DNA from: Acanthamoeba lenticulata
Lineage: Eukaryota; Discosea; Longamoebia; Acanthamoebidae
Length of the DNA stretch: 19,873 nt
Assembly: GCA_002179805.1 (NCBI GenBank)
Contig: NAVB01001232.1
Location: forward strand, 1 to 19,873
Direction of reading: 5' to 3'
Shown: positions 1-10,499 of the stretch, piece by piece
Position numbering within the stretch: position 1 is the stretch's first letter
How the letters are laid out: each line of letters begins with the position of its first letter
The notes under the pieces: model-generated
The model's database searches: none
Seen by the model: the letters and a program-made list of their open reading frames with translations, nothing else
What the model was told of the DNA's origin: nothing
Made by a program: the position numbers and the translations under genes

Positions 1-28
1 AAAATAAAATAAAATAAAATAAAATAAA
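1..28. repeat. (AAAAT)n microsatellite
   Basis: About five and a half perfect copies of a 5-bp unit open the window. On the minus strand this falls just after a possible acceptor (cttaaactttag, ending at 38), so it is either intron or untranslated sequence of the pseudo-GTPase/SAM gene. Confidence 0.85.
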
Positions 29-92
29 GAGGTCTGTCTAAAGTTTAAGAAAAAAAAACAATAAATAAATATAACATTCACCGTCGACGCAC

Positions 93-2871
93 CGGCGAGG
101 CCTTGGTGGAGGGAGCGCTGGAAGGCCTTAAGGAGGCGCTTCTTGTGGCCCATGACCGTGATGCCCAGGCGGTCGAGGTCCCACTCTTTGAGCAGCGGCA
201 GGTCCGCCAGGCGCAGGTCCTGCGGTTCCACACACACGCACACACGTCGACGGCTCAGCGAGTCATTTCTCGACGCCGAGCAGATCGGAAGGAAGAGGGG
301 AGAGGGCCGTACATGGGCGCGGAGGACGTTGTCCCGGTAGCGCAGCAGGCCGACCTCCGTGAGCAGCTCCGTGAGGGCCTTCTGCAACTCGTCGTGCCGG
401 TGATGCGCCAGGGTAAGCCAAGACTGTGTGCCCGGCCCGCAAAGAAAACAAACAAAACAAAACAAGAATAAACAAACAAATGAAACAAAAATTCCCCGAT
501 GGTGATTGCATCGCTCAGCCACGCGCGTGTGTGGGTGTGTGGGCGTGTGTGTGAGCGTACGTCGCGTTGGCTGGAATCCGTGGTAGCCGAGCTGGCCGTG
601 GCGAGGTTCAGGCCGTAGGCTTCCGTGCCCGTGGACGGCGACGGCGGAGTCATCATCTGTCGGATGAGCGTGTGTGACGACGTCGCCGACAGGTCCTGGA
701 CGCTGTCTTGGCCGATGTCCCCGACGGCGACGCCCTGAGCGGAGCTCGGCGTCAGAATGTTGGGCGTCGACCTGGTCTCGCCCTGAAGCATGTGGGGCGG
801 CACGCTGCTGTCGGCGACCACCAACTCTTCGACGGGCAGCTGGATGGTGGACATGGAGGCCATGCGATGGGAGAGCTTCATCAGGGTCTGGCGCTGGCCC
901 AGCATGCGCATGTCCTCCCTCCGCCGCCCGACCGGCTTGGTCGCGTCGCTCTCGCCGCGTCCGGTCGCACTGGCCCACTTGCTCTTCTTCAACGATGACG
1001 ACGATGATGGCGAAGAGTCCCTCTTGCTATTGGACTCTTGGCTGTCGCCGCTCTTGTTCAGGCCCTTGTTGCTCTTCGACTTGCCGTTCTTGGTCGACTT
1101 GGCGGGCTTGCTCTTTTCCTTCTCTTTCTCCTTTTCCTTCTTCTCCTTGGCCTTTTTCCTTAGCGCCAGCCGCACGCCGCTGTTTCGCTTGCCACTGCCG
1201 CTGCTGCCACCACCCGCCTCGGCGCCCGCGGTGGGGCTTCCGGGCTCGGTACGGCCGCCAGAGGCCGGGGCGGCGGCGATCTGCTGGCGCGACTGCGGCA
1301 TCGAAGCCGAGCCGTGCCACTGGGGCGGCGGGGCCGAGCCCGAGGGCAGCGCCGGCATCGAGTGAGAGAGCACCCCGCCCGACCCGGGCGATGGCCCGGA
1401 CGTCGTCGTCGACGACGATGATGATGAAGTTGATGAAGATGAAGTCGAGTCGGTTGACGAGGAAGAGGACGAAGCTGACGGTAAGGGCGATGATGGAGAG
1501 GATGACGATGTGGTTGTGGTCATGGTGGGCAACAGCGGCTCTGCCGCGCCGTCTTGTCGGCCGCCGAAGAGGCGGAACGGGAGCACACGATTGGCCCGGC
1601 GTCTGGGCGCGCGCGGCACGTTGGCGAGGACCTGCTTCACGACGTCGAACAGGGTCTGTGTGTGCGTGTGTGCGTAGTTGCGTGCGTCCATCTCAGGTCA
1701 GCCCTCATCGCTCGAGAAGAAAAATGGCGATGGTCAAAAATGACGACGAGAACGCACCTCCTCGATGTTGTGGTTGGTCAGGGCGGACACCTCGAAGAAG
1801 GAGCACTTCCACTTCTTGGCGATCGAATCCGCCTCCTCGCGCTTCACCTTCCGTTCAAACTCCCTGCAGGTCACGCCCACCACACGAGATGTGAGTCGCG
1901 CACGCCTGACCATATGATGACCTCCATGTCGTCGTTCTACTACGTACTTGTGGGAGTCGAGGCCGACGAGCGCGCACACCGGCCCGACGCCATCGTCATC
2001 CCCTGCTCTGGCCCTGCCGTGCCCGCCAGGTTGATGTGAGCGACCGAGAAGAGAAAACCAAAAGAAAGTAAAAGAAAAAATGCGTGCTGGACGAGTGCTC
2101 TACACGAAGTAGAATAAGAACACGAAGAACATACTTGAGGATCTCCTCGCGAAGAGAGGGGAGCAAGCGGAAGGACTCGCGCTCAGCAATGCTGTAGACG
2201 AACACCAGCGCCTCGGCGGTTCGCAGCGTTTCCGGCCGCTCGGTGCCTGTGTGTAGTGAGGCATCGTATGAGCATCATGGTGGAGGGACAAACACGAGCA
2301 GCATGCCCGTGCCTGCCCACCACTTGCATGCGTCAAGACGGGAGGGCATAGGAGAGGGGAGTGCGCACTGGCGTTCCAGAAATCGATTTGGAGGGTGACT
2401 GCTTCGCCTTCAACTTCGAAAGTGACCCTGTCGACACAGCACAAGGACGAGAGAAAGAGGTGAATTGCGGAAGTAGAGGTAGTGATCCTAGACAATTAAG
2501 AGGAGCGCAGCAGCTCTTTTGCAAAGCAACGGACAAGATTTGTCAAATCAAGACAAGACGGTACTCTTGCCCAGGATGGCGAGAAAGTGTTACCTGTCAG
2601 GATGGTGCGAGATGGAGAAGGCACGCGCCCGCTGTTCAGGGGTGTAGGTGCTGCGAGGTCGAGAAGTGGGTGTGTAGGGCGTTTGGGTGACGTTGGAGGA
2701 TGAGACTATCAGACGAGCGCCACCAGAACGGCGCCCAAACGCGCGGTGCAGCTCTTCCAAAGACCGAGAGGGGCAGGCGGCCGAGCCGACCAACACAATC
2801 GAGATGTGGCGTAGTAACGAAGGAGGAGGGGAGGGACTCCTCGTGGAGAGGCCCACCTCGCTCGAGAACAT
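93..2871 (-). CDS. Ras-like pseudo-GTPase fused to a C-terminal SAM domain (3' end outside window)
   Basis: Exons on the minus strand: 2871-2594, 2427-2369, 2246-2135, 2013-1948, 1863-1758, 1655-561, 423-313, 219-93; all phases close. A GT donor follows 93 and the rest lies beyond the left edge, or in a doubtful A/T-rich stretch at 1-37. Residues about 20-230 follow the Ras fold: HISIVLVG strand, a VTFEVEGEAVTLQI hairpin, ALVFVYSIAERESF, VCALVG and FFEVSAL. The nucleotide motifs are degenerate. G1 reads GSAACPSRS with no Gly-Lys-Ser, G3 reads WNASTE with no Asp or Gly, and G4 reads GLDSHK instead of GNKxD. Residues 208-572 are one long exon: poly-Ser/Thr, a Lys/Glu-rich block, then Ser-rich sequence. 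From residue 573 comes a SAM-type domain (ELLTEVGLLRYRDNVL, then DLDRLGITVMGHKKRLLKAF), normally a protein- or lipid-binding module. The start is the first ATG before the G1 strand. Loss of GTP binding is inferred from the sequence. Confidence 0.8.
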
Positions 2872-3175
2872 CAACACGCCACTGGTCTACCGCCGCCAGA
2901 CGTCTTCGCTCTTTTTTGATTCGTTTCGATCTCTTTCGGTGAAGAAGACTAGTGTCCTCGCGTGGCTTGCAGATTCAACACACTAAATGCACTCCTGAAG
3001 GCGCCTCGAGTCAACACCACGCCTGCCTCTCCCTCGTCATCCAGGTCGTCTTTCTATCAATTTCCAAAAAACAAAGAAAGACGCTCTCTCTTAGTGTAAC
3101 AAAAAGATTTCTGGCCCAAAAGAAAAAGATTCTTTTATTTGTGCGATCTACTGCGTTGGTTAACAACGGCCCACG
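2872..3175. other. Divergent intergenic region
   Basis: This 304-bp stretch lies between the start codons of the pseudo-GTPase/SAM gene (minus) and the thioesterase gene (plus), so it should carry both promoters. I see pyrimidine-rich tracts and an A/T-rich segment near 3060-3145, but no convincing TATA box, conserved element or further exon. Confidence 0.5.
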
Positions 3176-4502
3176 ATGAACGGGGACGATGAAAGCCGGT
3201 GGTGCTACACCTGGGTGCGCGATGTCGAATTTGGTGACCTGGACACTAATGACCACGTCAACAGCTGTGTTTTTCTTCGTACGCCTCATCCCGCGTGCAA
3301 TCGAAAAACCTTCCTCTTTTTTTTTTCTCGATTTAATCTGTTTTAAATTTGAAAACAAATAGCTCGTGCAACCTGTTGATGAACAAGACGCGGCACAACG
3401 GAAGGGTGGCTACAGGAGACACGAACGGCCTACATGAGGACGAAGCTGTTTCCCGAGCTCAAGCGCCACGGGGAAAAGCTGTCGCTCGTGGTGGGTGAGA
3501 GCTCCGTGCAGTACCTGGCGTCCGTCTTCTTTGGTGAGCAGGTGACGGTGCGCATGGCCACCGCCGCCGTGAGCACCTCTTCCTGCACCCTCCACTACGA
3601 GATCTACAAGTGCCCCGAGAATGACCGCAGCAAGTCGACCCTGTGTGGCAAAGGCAGCGCGCGGCTCGTGTGCATCGACCCACAAACGCAGCGCAAGGCC
3701 CCGCTCGGGCCGGTCGCGCGGCGCCTGCTCGAGTCCACCCTGGTGAGGACGACGACAACACCGGTAACAACGGCAGCAGCGACCGCTCCGGCCACGACGG
3801 CCACCGCTACGGCCACGACTACGGCTGCCGCCAGGCGGCCCATCGTGGACGAACCCGACGACGATGAGTGGTCAGTGTGTTGGGTCCACCAGGTCGAATA
3901 CCGCGACCTCGACGTGTACGCGCACGCCAACAACGTGGCCGTCTACTGTACGAAATCCTGCTGGCGACTGCTGCATGCTTACAAGTGGTGATGATGCGCT
4001 GACGCGGACCGCGTAGACTGGATGCAGGAGACGCGAGTAAAGTGGCTCGATGCGATCCGCGAGGAGTTGGCCAAGATCACTCAAGAGGAGTCGTTCGATG
4101 CCGTCATGGCCGTTGGCACTGTCCAGTACTTGGTGCGGCCATCACCATCACCGCGCCCATCAAACGGTTATCACGCAAATGACCATTTGCTCACACGCTA
4201 GAACATACACTTTACCCCAGTCGCCGATGCTTCCCGAGGAGGAGGCGCGCGTGTACATCCGGCTCGCGCGGCTGGGCACCACGTCCATGTCCATCGAGCA
4301 CAAGATCGTACGCGCGCGCAAGGCCGACGGCAGCCCCGGCGGCGACGTGTGCTACCGTGGCACGGGCACGCTCGTGTGCTTCAACCACGAGAACCAGGCC
4401 AAGGCGCCCATCACGCCCGCCATCCGGCAGGCCATCGACCGTGTCGAGGCACGCGGCCGCACACACGCACGCGGCAGCCCAAAGGACGTGTCCCGGCTGT
4501 GA
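3176..4502 (+). CDS. Tandem double hot-dog (4HBT-type) acyl-CoA/ACP thioesterase-like protein
   Basis: Exons 3176-3278, 3405-3947, 4017-4132 and 4221-4502 give 347 residues. The protein holds two copies of one fold. Copy 1 has VEFGDLDTNDHVNS (residues 17-30), then LRWLQETR and later GKGSARLVCIDPQTQRKAPL. Copy 2 has VEYRDLDVYAHANN (198-211), then YYWMQETR and later GTGTLVCFNHENQAKAPI. The Asp-x-Asp-x-x-x-His-x-Asn signature followed by an aromatic-rich helix is typical of the 4-hydroxybenzoyl-CoA thioesterase and acyl-ACP thioesterase families, which hydrolyse acyl thioesters. The intron after the signature sits at the same place in both halves, which supports internal duplication. A Thr/Ala-rich linker (about residues 148-180) joins the halves; it stays open and in frame, although a gtgagg at 3743 could be a donor. 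Substrate and location cannot be read; I see no clear targeting peptide. Confidence 0.85.
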
Positions 4503-4993
4503 GGCTCATTAGCCATCAACAAGGCGTGCACAAAAAGCAGGTCAAGTTCCTCCTCTTCTCCTTGTCCAAGGAGCGATCCATCGGGAAGCAAACCGCGTGG
4601 ACAACTGATCAAGCTGTCAAGGAAAAACGCGCCAAGATTGGTGGTCGCCCGGAAAAAAGGAAAATCGGAGTTCCGGCAATTCGTAAATGTGAGAAATTAA
4701 TAATTGTCGACGAGCAGGAAGCGCTTCCCGTTGCGGCCTCTTTGGCGGTTGCTGTGGGGGTGCAAGACTCTCGCTTCGGACGCCCTTTTTTTTTGTCCGT
4801 CCACTTCCCGCCGCTCGACGTGCGTCCGCTTCCCTTTCGGCCATTGTCTCGAACTGGGTTGTTGGGTACCCGTCAGTCCACAGACCGTAACACTCCGCGC
4901 AGGCAGCAAGCAACTCCCCACACGAGCTCGGGCCCTTCTCTGCAGCGCCCCAAGAGTTAGTAAACCAAAGCTTCTTGTCACATTAGTAGGATA
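4503..4993. other. Intergenic region upstream of the lectin-filamin gene
   Basis: These 491 bp contain the 3' flank of the thioesterase gene and the presumed promoter of the next gene. There is a short A/T-rich patch near 4680-4707 in otherwise G+C-balanced sequence, and a T-run at 4787-4795. I see no coding exon, RNA gene or clear polyadenylation signal. Confidence 0.5.
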
Positions 4994-7900
4994 ATGCGAC
5001 AAATCATCATCACCATCTCTCTGGCCATCCTGGCCTTTGCGGCCCTTCTCCATCTGGCCTCCGGCCAGGCCATCACTTCGACTGCCGGTACATTTTCCAC
5101 ATCTCTCTTTATTTCCCTCTCGTCGCATGGCTGATTGCTTTCAACCCCCACCAGCCCGGCATTTCAAGTACAACAACTTCACGGCCGCCGATGAGCAGGA
5201 GTTTGGTGTTGGCTACAACCCCAGCTTCGGTCCTGAGACCCTTATCATTGTGTTCTATGATCAGTACTCGATTGACGAGCGGTACGCGCTGCTACATCTC
5301 GCTGATCTTCCACACTGCATTTGTCCTCACATAGCAAAACGGCAACCGCTTCAGAATGGAAGTTGGCTCTGTCTGGTACAAGCGCCGCGCTCAGCTCGAG
5401 TCGTTCAATTCCACCTTCACCATCCGCATGTCCAATCTTTCCCACACCGGCGTCGGTAACCCAGACGGCTTTGCGTTTGTCGTTCAGAACCACCGAGGTG
5501 CGGCTTTCTTGATCTCACAGCTTCAGCTTGCAATGGCATGCAAACAAACCTTACCCTGTGGCTTTGGATGCAGTTAACGCTTTCGGTATTGGTGCTGGCG
5601 GTATTGGTTACGGTACCACCCCCGACTTCGATGACTTCGGTATCAGGAGGTCGGTCGCCGTCGAGTTCGACACCCACATGGTACGCACTACTCCCCCCTC
5701 TCGCTGCCTACAATCCTGTTCAAATCTTCAATTTCTTTCAGGATGAGAACCTCGGTGATCCCAACTCGAACCACATCTCCGTGCATCATACCTCCCCGGA
5801 TCGCATCCACAACAGTGCCCACGAAAACGATGCCCTCATTCCCCCTGGTACAGCCTCCCCCCCCGCAATTCTTCAATCATGTTAAACTACGTGAGATTAA
5901 CCTTTCCCCCATAACTGGGCAGGTACTGTGACGAATGTGCCCCCCTTCGCCGGTTTCACCCGCAAGTACACCGTGCGGTACATCAACCAGGAGCTGAGCG
6001 TGTTCATCGACGACAGCACGACCCCTGCCTACCAGGCGACCCTCGACATCCCGAGCATCATTGGCCTCAACTCGTCGGGTGCCTTTGTGGGGCTCACCGC
6101 CTCGTGCATGGGCACGTGCGAGACCATCGAGGTCCTCAACTGGCAGTTTAACTACATGTCCGTCTTCGATGGCACCAAGAGCTTCGTCTCCCGTTTCTCG
6201 AACTCGTCCGTTGCCGGCCGCGCCGCTTCCGTCACCATCCAGGGCGTTGACACCAACGGCTACCTCTACCAGACGTGCGCCTCCCTCTCCTTTTCTTTCC
6301 AGTTAATCTTTTAATTTGCGAGAGATATGATGGTAGAGATTTCGACTTCAGAGACCCTCTCCTGAGGGCCATGATGCCAATTTTCATGACTTTTACTACT
6401 GATTTACTTCGACCGTTTTTTCTTCTTATTTCTTCGAATTGTATCTTCGGATTTTAATCGGTTTCTAATTTTCTTTTTTTTTGTTTTGTTTTATTTAAAC
6501 ATCTGCAGTGGTGGCGACTTGTCGCTCTTCTCGGCGGCGTTTACTCCCGTGAACGTCGCCAGCAACGTGCAGTCGCCCACCATCAACGTGGTCGACAGGG
6601 GCGATGGCACCTACACGCTCAGCTACACGGCGCTCACCGCGGGCACCTACGACATGATCATTTACTACAACTCGAACCCGATCTCGGGCATGCCGCTGCG
6701 CCTCACGGTGAGCCCGGCCTCGCTCGACGCCACGAGGAGCGATGTCAGCGGCAACTTCAACGGCGGTGTGGCCGGCCAGACCCTGAACCTCACCATCACG
6801 GCCCGCGACTCCTTCGGCAACTTGGTCCCCAACAACAACCCGCCCGCGACCTTCACGGCCTCGTTCACCAACGGCGGCGCGTCGGCCACGTCGACCTTCA
6901 TGGGCAACGGCACCTACCTGATCCAGTACATGCTGACCACCGCGCGCACCTACACGATGACCGTCAACTTCAACGGCACCAACCAGCAGATCAGGGGCTC
7001 GCCCTTCCAGAACGTGGTCATCACGCCGGCCCTCCCGGAGCCGATGGCCTCGACCGGCTCCGGCTCGGGCGTGACGGGCGGCACGGCGGGCGACACCCTC
7101 CGCGCCGTCGTGGTCGTGCGCGACCGCTTCCAGAACAACATCACCACCGGCATGCCGCCCAACTACCAGCTCATGGGCGTGTGGGACAAGGCCGCCGCCG
7201 GCAACAACGTCTCGTTCGTGCTCCAGGCCGACGGCACCTACAGCGGCACCTACGCCATCAACACCGCCGGCGCCTACAAGCTGACCGTCATGCTGGGCCC
7301 GCAGGGCCAGCTCGGCGCCATCAACGGCAGCCCGTTCCCGGTGTCGATCACGGCCCGGACCACCACTGCCCCCGACCAGTCGATCGCCACCGGCGCCGGC
7401 CTGACCTCGGCCGCCGCCGGCGTCAACGCCAGCTTCATCGTGCAGGCCCGCGACCAGTTTGGCAACGACATGCCGTCCTCGGACGCCTCCATCAGCGTGA
7501 GCTTCAGCGATGACTCGGGCGTCCCGCTCCAGCTGGCCTCCTCCGCGACCCAGAACCAGGCCAACAAGGGCACCTTCACGGTCTCCTACGTCCCGACCGT
7601 CGCTGTGTCGACCCGCGTTCACGTCAACCTGAACGGCTCGCCCATCAAGGGCTCGCCCTTCATCGTCAACGTCGCCCCGGGCGCGCTCGACCCCAAGAAC
7701 TGCTTCGCCGAGGGCCTGGCTGCCACCACCACCCCGAAGATCGCCAACCAGTTCGTGATCATCACCAACGATCACTTCAACAACCGCCTCCGCTCTGGCG
7801 GCGCCACCATCGACGTCACCTTCAAGGAGATGAAGAGCGGTATGTAAATCTTTTTTTTTTGCTTTTCGTCGTTTCGTTTTTGTTTCATTTTCGTTTTCTT

Positions 7901-8530
7901 TTGTCGTCTCGTTCCTGTCGACAAATTTGTCGAGTCGTCGCACAACTGAGAACTCGTGGCCGTCTTCACCATGGCGCTGCGAGGGGTAATTGACGTGCAA
8001 AAGCGAACCCCCGCGCGCCCACTACATTCTTACCATTACGGGCGCGCGGAGCGCGTGTCCTCCCTCATGCGCCTTGTGGCCCCACGGCCCTTGGCGTTGG
8101 AGGGCACGCAGACATCACCATTCCTCTTATTCTTATCATCGTCCTCGTCGTCTTTGTCTTCCTCCTCGTCGACATCATTGCCGTACATGATGATGATGGT
8201 TGATACACTGGTGGTCTGACATGCGCCGTGTGCACGCAAACAGGCGCGACTGTGACGGGTAGCGTGCAGGACCTGAACAACGGCGCCTACAACGTGGGCT
8301 TCACGCTCACGCGGTCGGGCGTCTACAACGTCACCATCAACGCCAACGGCGTGCAGATCGGCAAGGACGCCAAGTACAGCACGACCGTTCCCAGCCAGGG
8401 TCTGGGCGCGCTGGGCTGGGCGCTGGTGATCCTGGGCGTTCTCGCCCTGATCGCGGTCGTGGGTGGCGGTGCCTTCTGGTACCTCAAGTACTACAAGGCC
8501 AGGAGCGAGTACGACGAGATTGGCGCTTAA
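4994..8530 (+). CDS. Type I membrane protein: legume-type lectin domain plus filamin repeats
   Basis: Exons 4994-5087, 5155-5281, 5355-5497, 5574-5680, 5742-5847, 5923-6274, 6509-7839 and 8244-8530 give 848 residues. Residues 1-24 form a signal peptide. Residues about 30-270 are an L-type (legume-like) lectin. The metal-site segment VAVEFDTHMDENLGDP keeps E152, D154, D163 and H168 with the spacing I recall for the Mn/Ca ligands of concanavalin A, and FVGLTAS...ILNW-like sequence closes the domain. About five filamin/ABP280-type repeats follow (ends of the form DGTYxxxY...AGxYxxxV...GSPF). A hydrophobic span at about 809-834 and a 14-residue basic/acidic tail ending YDEIGA complete it. YDEI fits the YxxPhi adaptor-binding motif. 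The architecture predicts a surface or endosomal receptor that binds glycans outside the membrane. The last repeat is split by a 404-nt intron, the longest in the gene. Ligand and role are unknown. Confidence 0.9.
7840..8243 (+). other. Long intron of the lectin-filamin gene
   Basis: The donor is gtatgt and the acceptor acgcaaacag. The intron starts with a T-rich stretch and later carries a (TCx)n/ATG-rich stretch near 8125-8205. It interrupts the last filamin repeat. I see no nested gene; the short open frames inside it have no recognisable content. Confidence 0.6.
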
Positions 8531-9181
8531 AAAGGCTCCAATTCTCTCTCGTCTCTCATCTATCTCTTCCCCTCCTGCTATCTTCTACTGGTACGCCATC
8601 TCCTCCGCCTCCTTCATCTTCCTCATCACCTTCATCATCATCATCTTGGTCATCTCATTTGTGCCTGTTTTTATTATGCAGGAATCTCTGTTACGTAACA
8701 TTATCGTCATTTTCCTGCTCAAGCTCCTCTTCTACCCTCCTACTCCTACTACTACCTACTTGGGTTCTTTGGATCCGAGGAGGCCTCTCCCCCCCGAGGC
8801 GTCGGCAATCCTCATCGCCATCGTCGTCGTCATCATCGCCTGTCAAGAGCAAGTCTGCTGGTTTGTGGTGGTGGTCGGTGGTGAAGATGGTCCACCTGCC
8901 GCGCTGGGTTAGGTCCCTTGTTCTTGTTGTTATCATTTGCTGTGTGTGTGCGAGCGCCCCCGCCAGCAGGATGCTTGTGCGTGTGCGGCCCTCGCAATGG
9001 GGTTGTTGTTACAAATAGAAACGCGTACCAACCAACTCTCGAGTCCTTGGCCCAAAAACTTTTTTTTGTTTTGTTTTGTTTTTTTAAATTTATATTGTCA
9101 ACGTCGGAAGGAGAAAGCGGAAGGTAAAGACCGGCTACACTGTGCCTCATCAGACCTTGAGCAATCTCTGTCGGAACTGAC
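8531..9181. other. Convergent intergenic region
   Basis: These 651 bp lie between the stop codons of the lectin-filamin gene (plus) and the neighbouring orphan gene (minus), so they hold two 3' flanks. The content is low complexity: CATCATC and TCCTC runs at 8610-8660 and 8800-8840, and an A/T-rich block at 9060-9098 that on the minus strand reads AATATAAATTTAAAA, a possible cleavage/polyadenylation zone for the orphan gene. I see no convincing coding exon. Confidence 0.5.
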
Positions 9182-10328
9182 TCAGGCCGTGCCCCGCCTA
9201 GCCAGCTCGGCCGCAAGAGCAGCGGTCATGGCGCTCACGGCGGAAAGTGCTGAGAGCAGCTCAGCGTCGGACAGGGGCTCAACCGCCCCGCTGGCCAGCT
9301 CCACCGGCGTTGTCTCCAAAGGCGTGTCGTCGGCGATCAGCCCACGCGCGACTTGCGCCACCACCGCCCATCCTGACTTTTCCCCGACCATGGGCGTGGC
9401 GGCTGAAGTGGACGTGGCCTTGGTGACACACGCCCGCTTGACCCTACGCTTGTCAACAGCCAGGGATAGGGGAGGCGGCTGCGGAAGATGTGACGTGGGA
9501 GCTCCCTTACGCTTGCGGTTCGGCTTAGGCGCGTGCTTGGTCTCTTTGTGCCTATTTCCCCTCCGTTGCGCCTGCGAGTCGGTTTGATCCTCCGAGCTGG
9601 GGACGATGGCGATACACTGAAGAAAGGTATCGTGCAGACTGGGGGTCTTTCCGTCGCTCTTCTTCGGTGCGGCCTGCTTCCAGCACCCGTGCGCCCTCCA
9701 CCAATCTTCAAGTGTCTCTGTGCCCTTCTTGCCGAGGTCAACCCTGTGCGGGTCAAGGTGCATGTTTGGTCAATTCATAGGGTGCCTTTGGTCTTTTGAG
9801 AAAATGAAGGCATACCAGCCATCTTTGGTGACCTTGAACCGCTTCTGGCATTGTTTGCAGCAGATGAACTTGCGTGAGAACTTCTTGCCTGTCTCCTGCC
9901 ACTGCACCGCCAGTTGTCAGAGAACACCACTCCACTTCCAACGAAGCACGGCAAAGTACCTTGTTCCCAGAGCGCAGATTTTTCGAGGGAGTCTGGGCAG
10001 GTGGGCGTTTTTCCTCTCTCGGGTCGTTCGCGCTCTGTTTCATCTTGCGTTCACTTTGGCTTTCACCTTCGCTTTCACCTTCGCTTTCACCTTCACTTTC
10101 GCCATCACTTTCACCTTCGCTTTCGCCTTCACTTCCGTCTTCACTTTCGCCTTCTCTTTCTGCTTCACCTTCGCTTTCGCTCGGGACCTGCTCACTGAGC
10201 TCGTCTTCGCTTTCATGAGCTTCAGAGCTTTGGTGTTCTTCTGGCGCAATCGCTCTCAGCATATCCAAAATGCGCGGATGCTGCTGGAGAAGCTGCGCCA
10301 AATCCTCTAACGAAGCCTCCTTGTTCAT
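9182..10328 (-). CDS. Orphan protein with acidic repeat and Cys-rich motif
   Basis: I do not recognise this family. The model is 10328-9960, 9901-9816, 9743-9182 (338 residues). Introns of 58 nt (gtactt...gtgcag) and 72 nt (gtatgc...gcacag) restore one frame. The N-terminus is helical (SLEDLAQLLQQHPRILDML). Next is a Glu/Ser/Gly repeat of about 45 residues (units of GESE type), then a basic stretch and KFICCKQCQKRF, which could be half of a zinc site. After the second junction come LGKKGTETLEDWW and AHGCW, then a Lys/Arg-rich patch (KPNRKRKG) that could be a nuclear signal, and an Ala/Leu-rich C-terminal helix. If the second intron is retained, an in-frame TGA ends the protein after HPMN. A nuclear or DNA-binding role is conceivable only from composition. 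Confidence 0.5.
10050..10180 (-). repeat. Coding minisatellite for (GESE)n
   Basis: A roughly 12-bp unit alternating Glu, Gly and Ser codons is repeated with point changes. On the plus strand it reads as cttcgctttcac variants. It encodes the acidic tract of the orphan gene at 9182-10328 and is probably length-variable between strains. Confidence 0.75.
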
Positions 10329-10499
10329 GTTGTGCTTGTTCTGCTCTTGGAAGACTGGTGTTGTAGCAAGGAAAAGCGCTTCTGAAAGGATTGAGCAAAG
10401 TTCGGCCGATAACGGCTAGCTGGTTTGTTTTGGCGCAGAGGTAGCGCCAATGGCGTTGCAAGTTCCACCAAAATTAGGGTACTAGGTAAACCAAGAGCT

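Noticed and set aside
255..560. Continuation of the linker frame through the intron as one 478-residue protein
   Set aside because: After 561 the frame becomes His/Thr/Phe-rich junk. Splicing at 561 to 423 in another frame gives the SAM-domain sequence.
674..1894. 406-codon plus-strand frame opposite the Ser/Lys linker exon
   Set aside because: It is an Arg/Ser/Pro-rich shadow and crosses several introns of the minus-strand gene, which has coherent domains.
6495..8000. 501-codon open frame on the minus strand opposite the filamin repeats
   Set aside because: The translation is Val/Gly/Arg/Asp-rich with no domain. It is the antisense shadow of a long G+C-rich exon with biased third positions.
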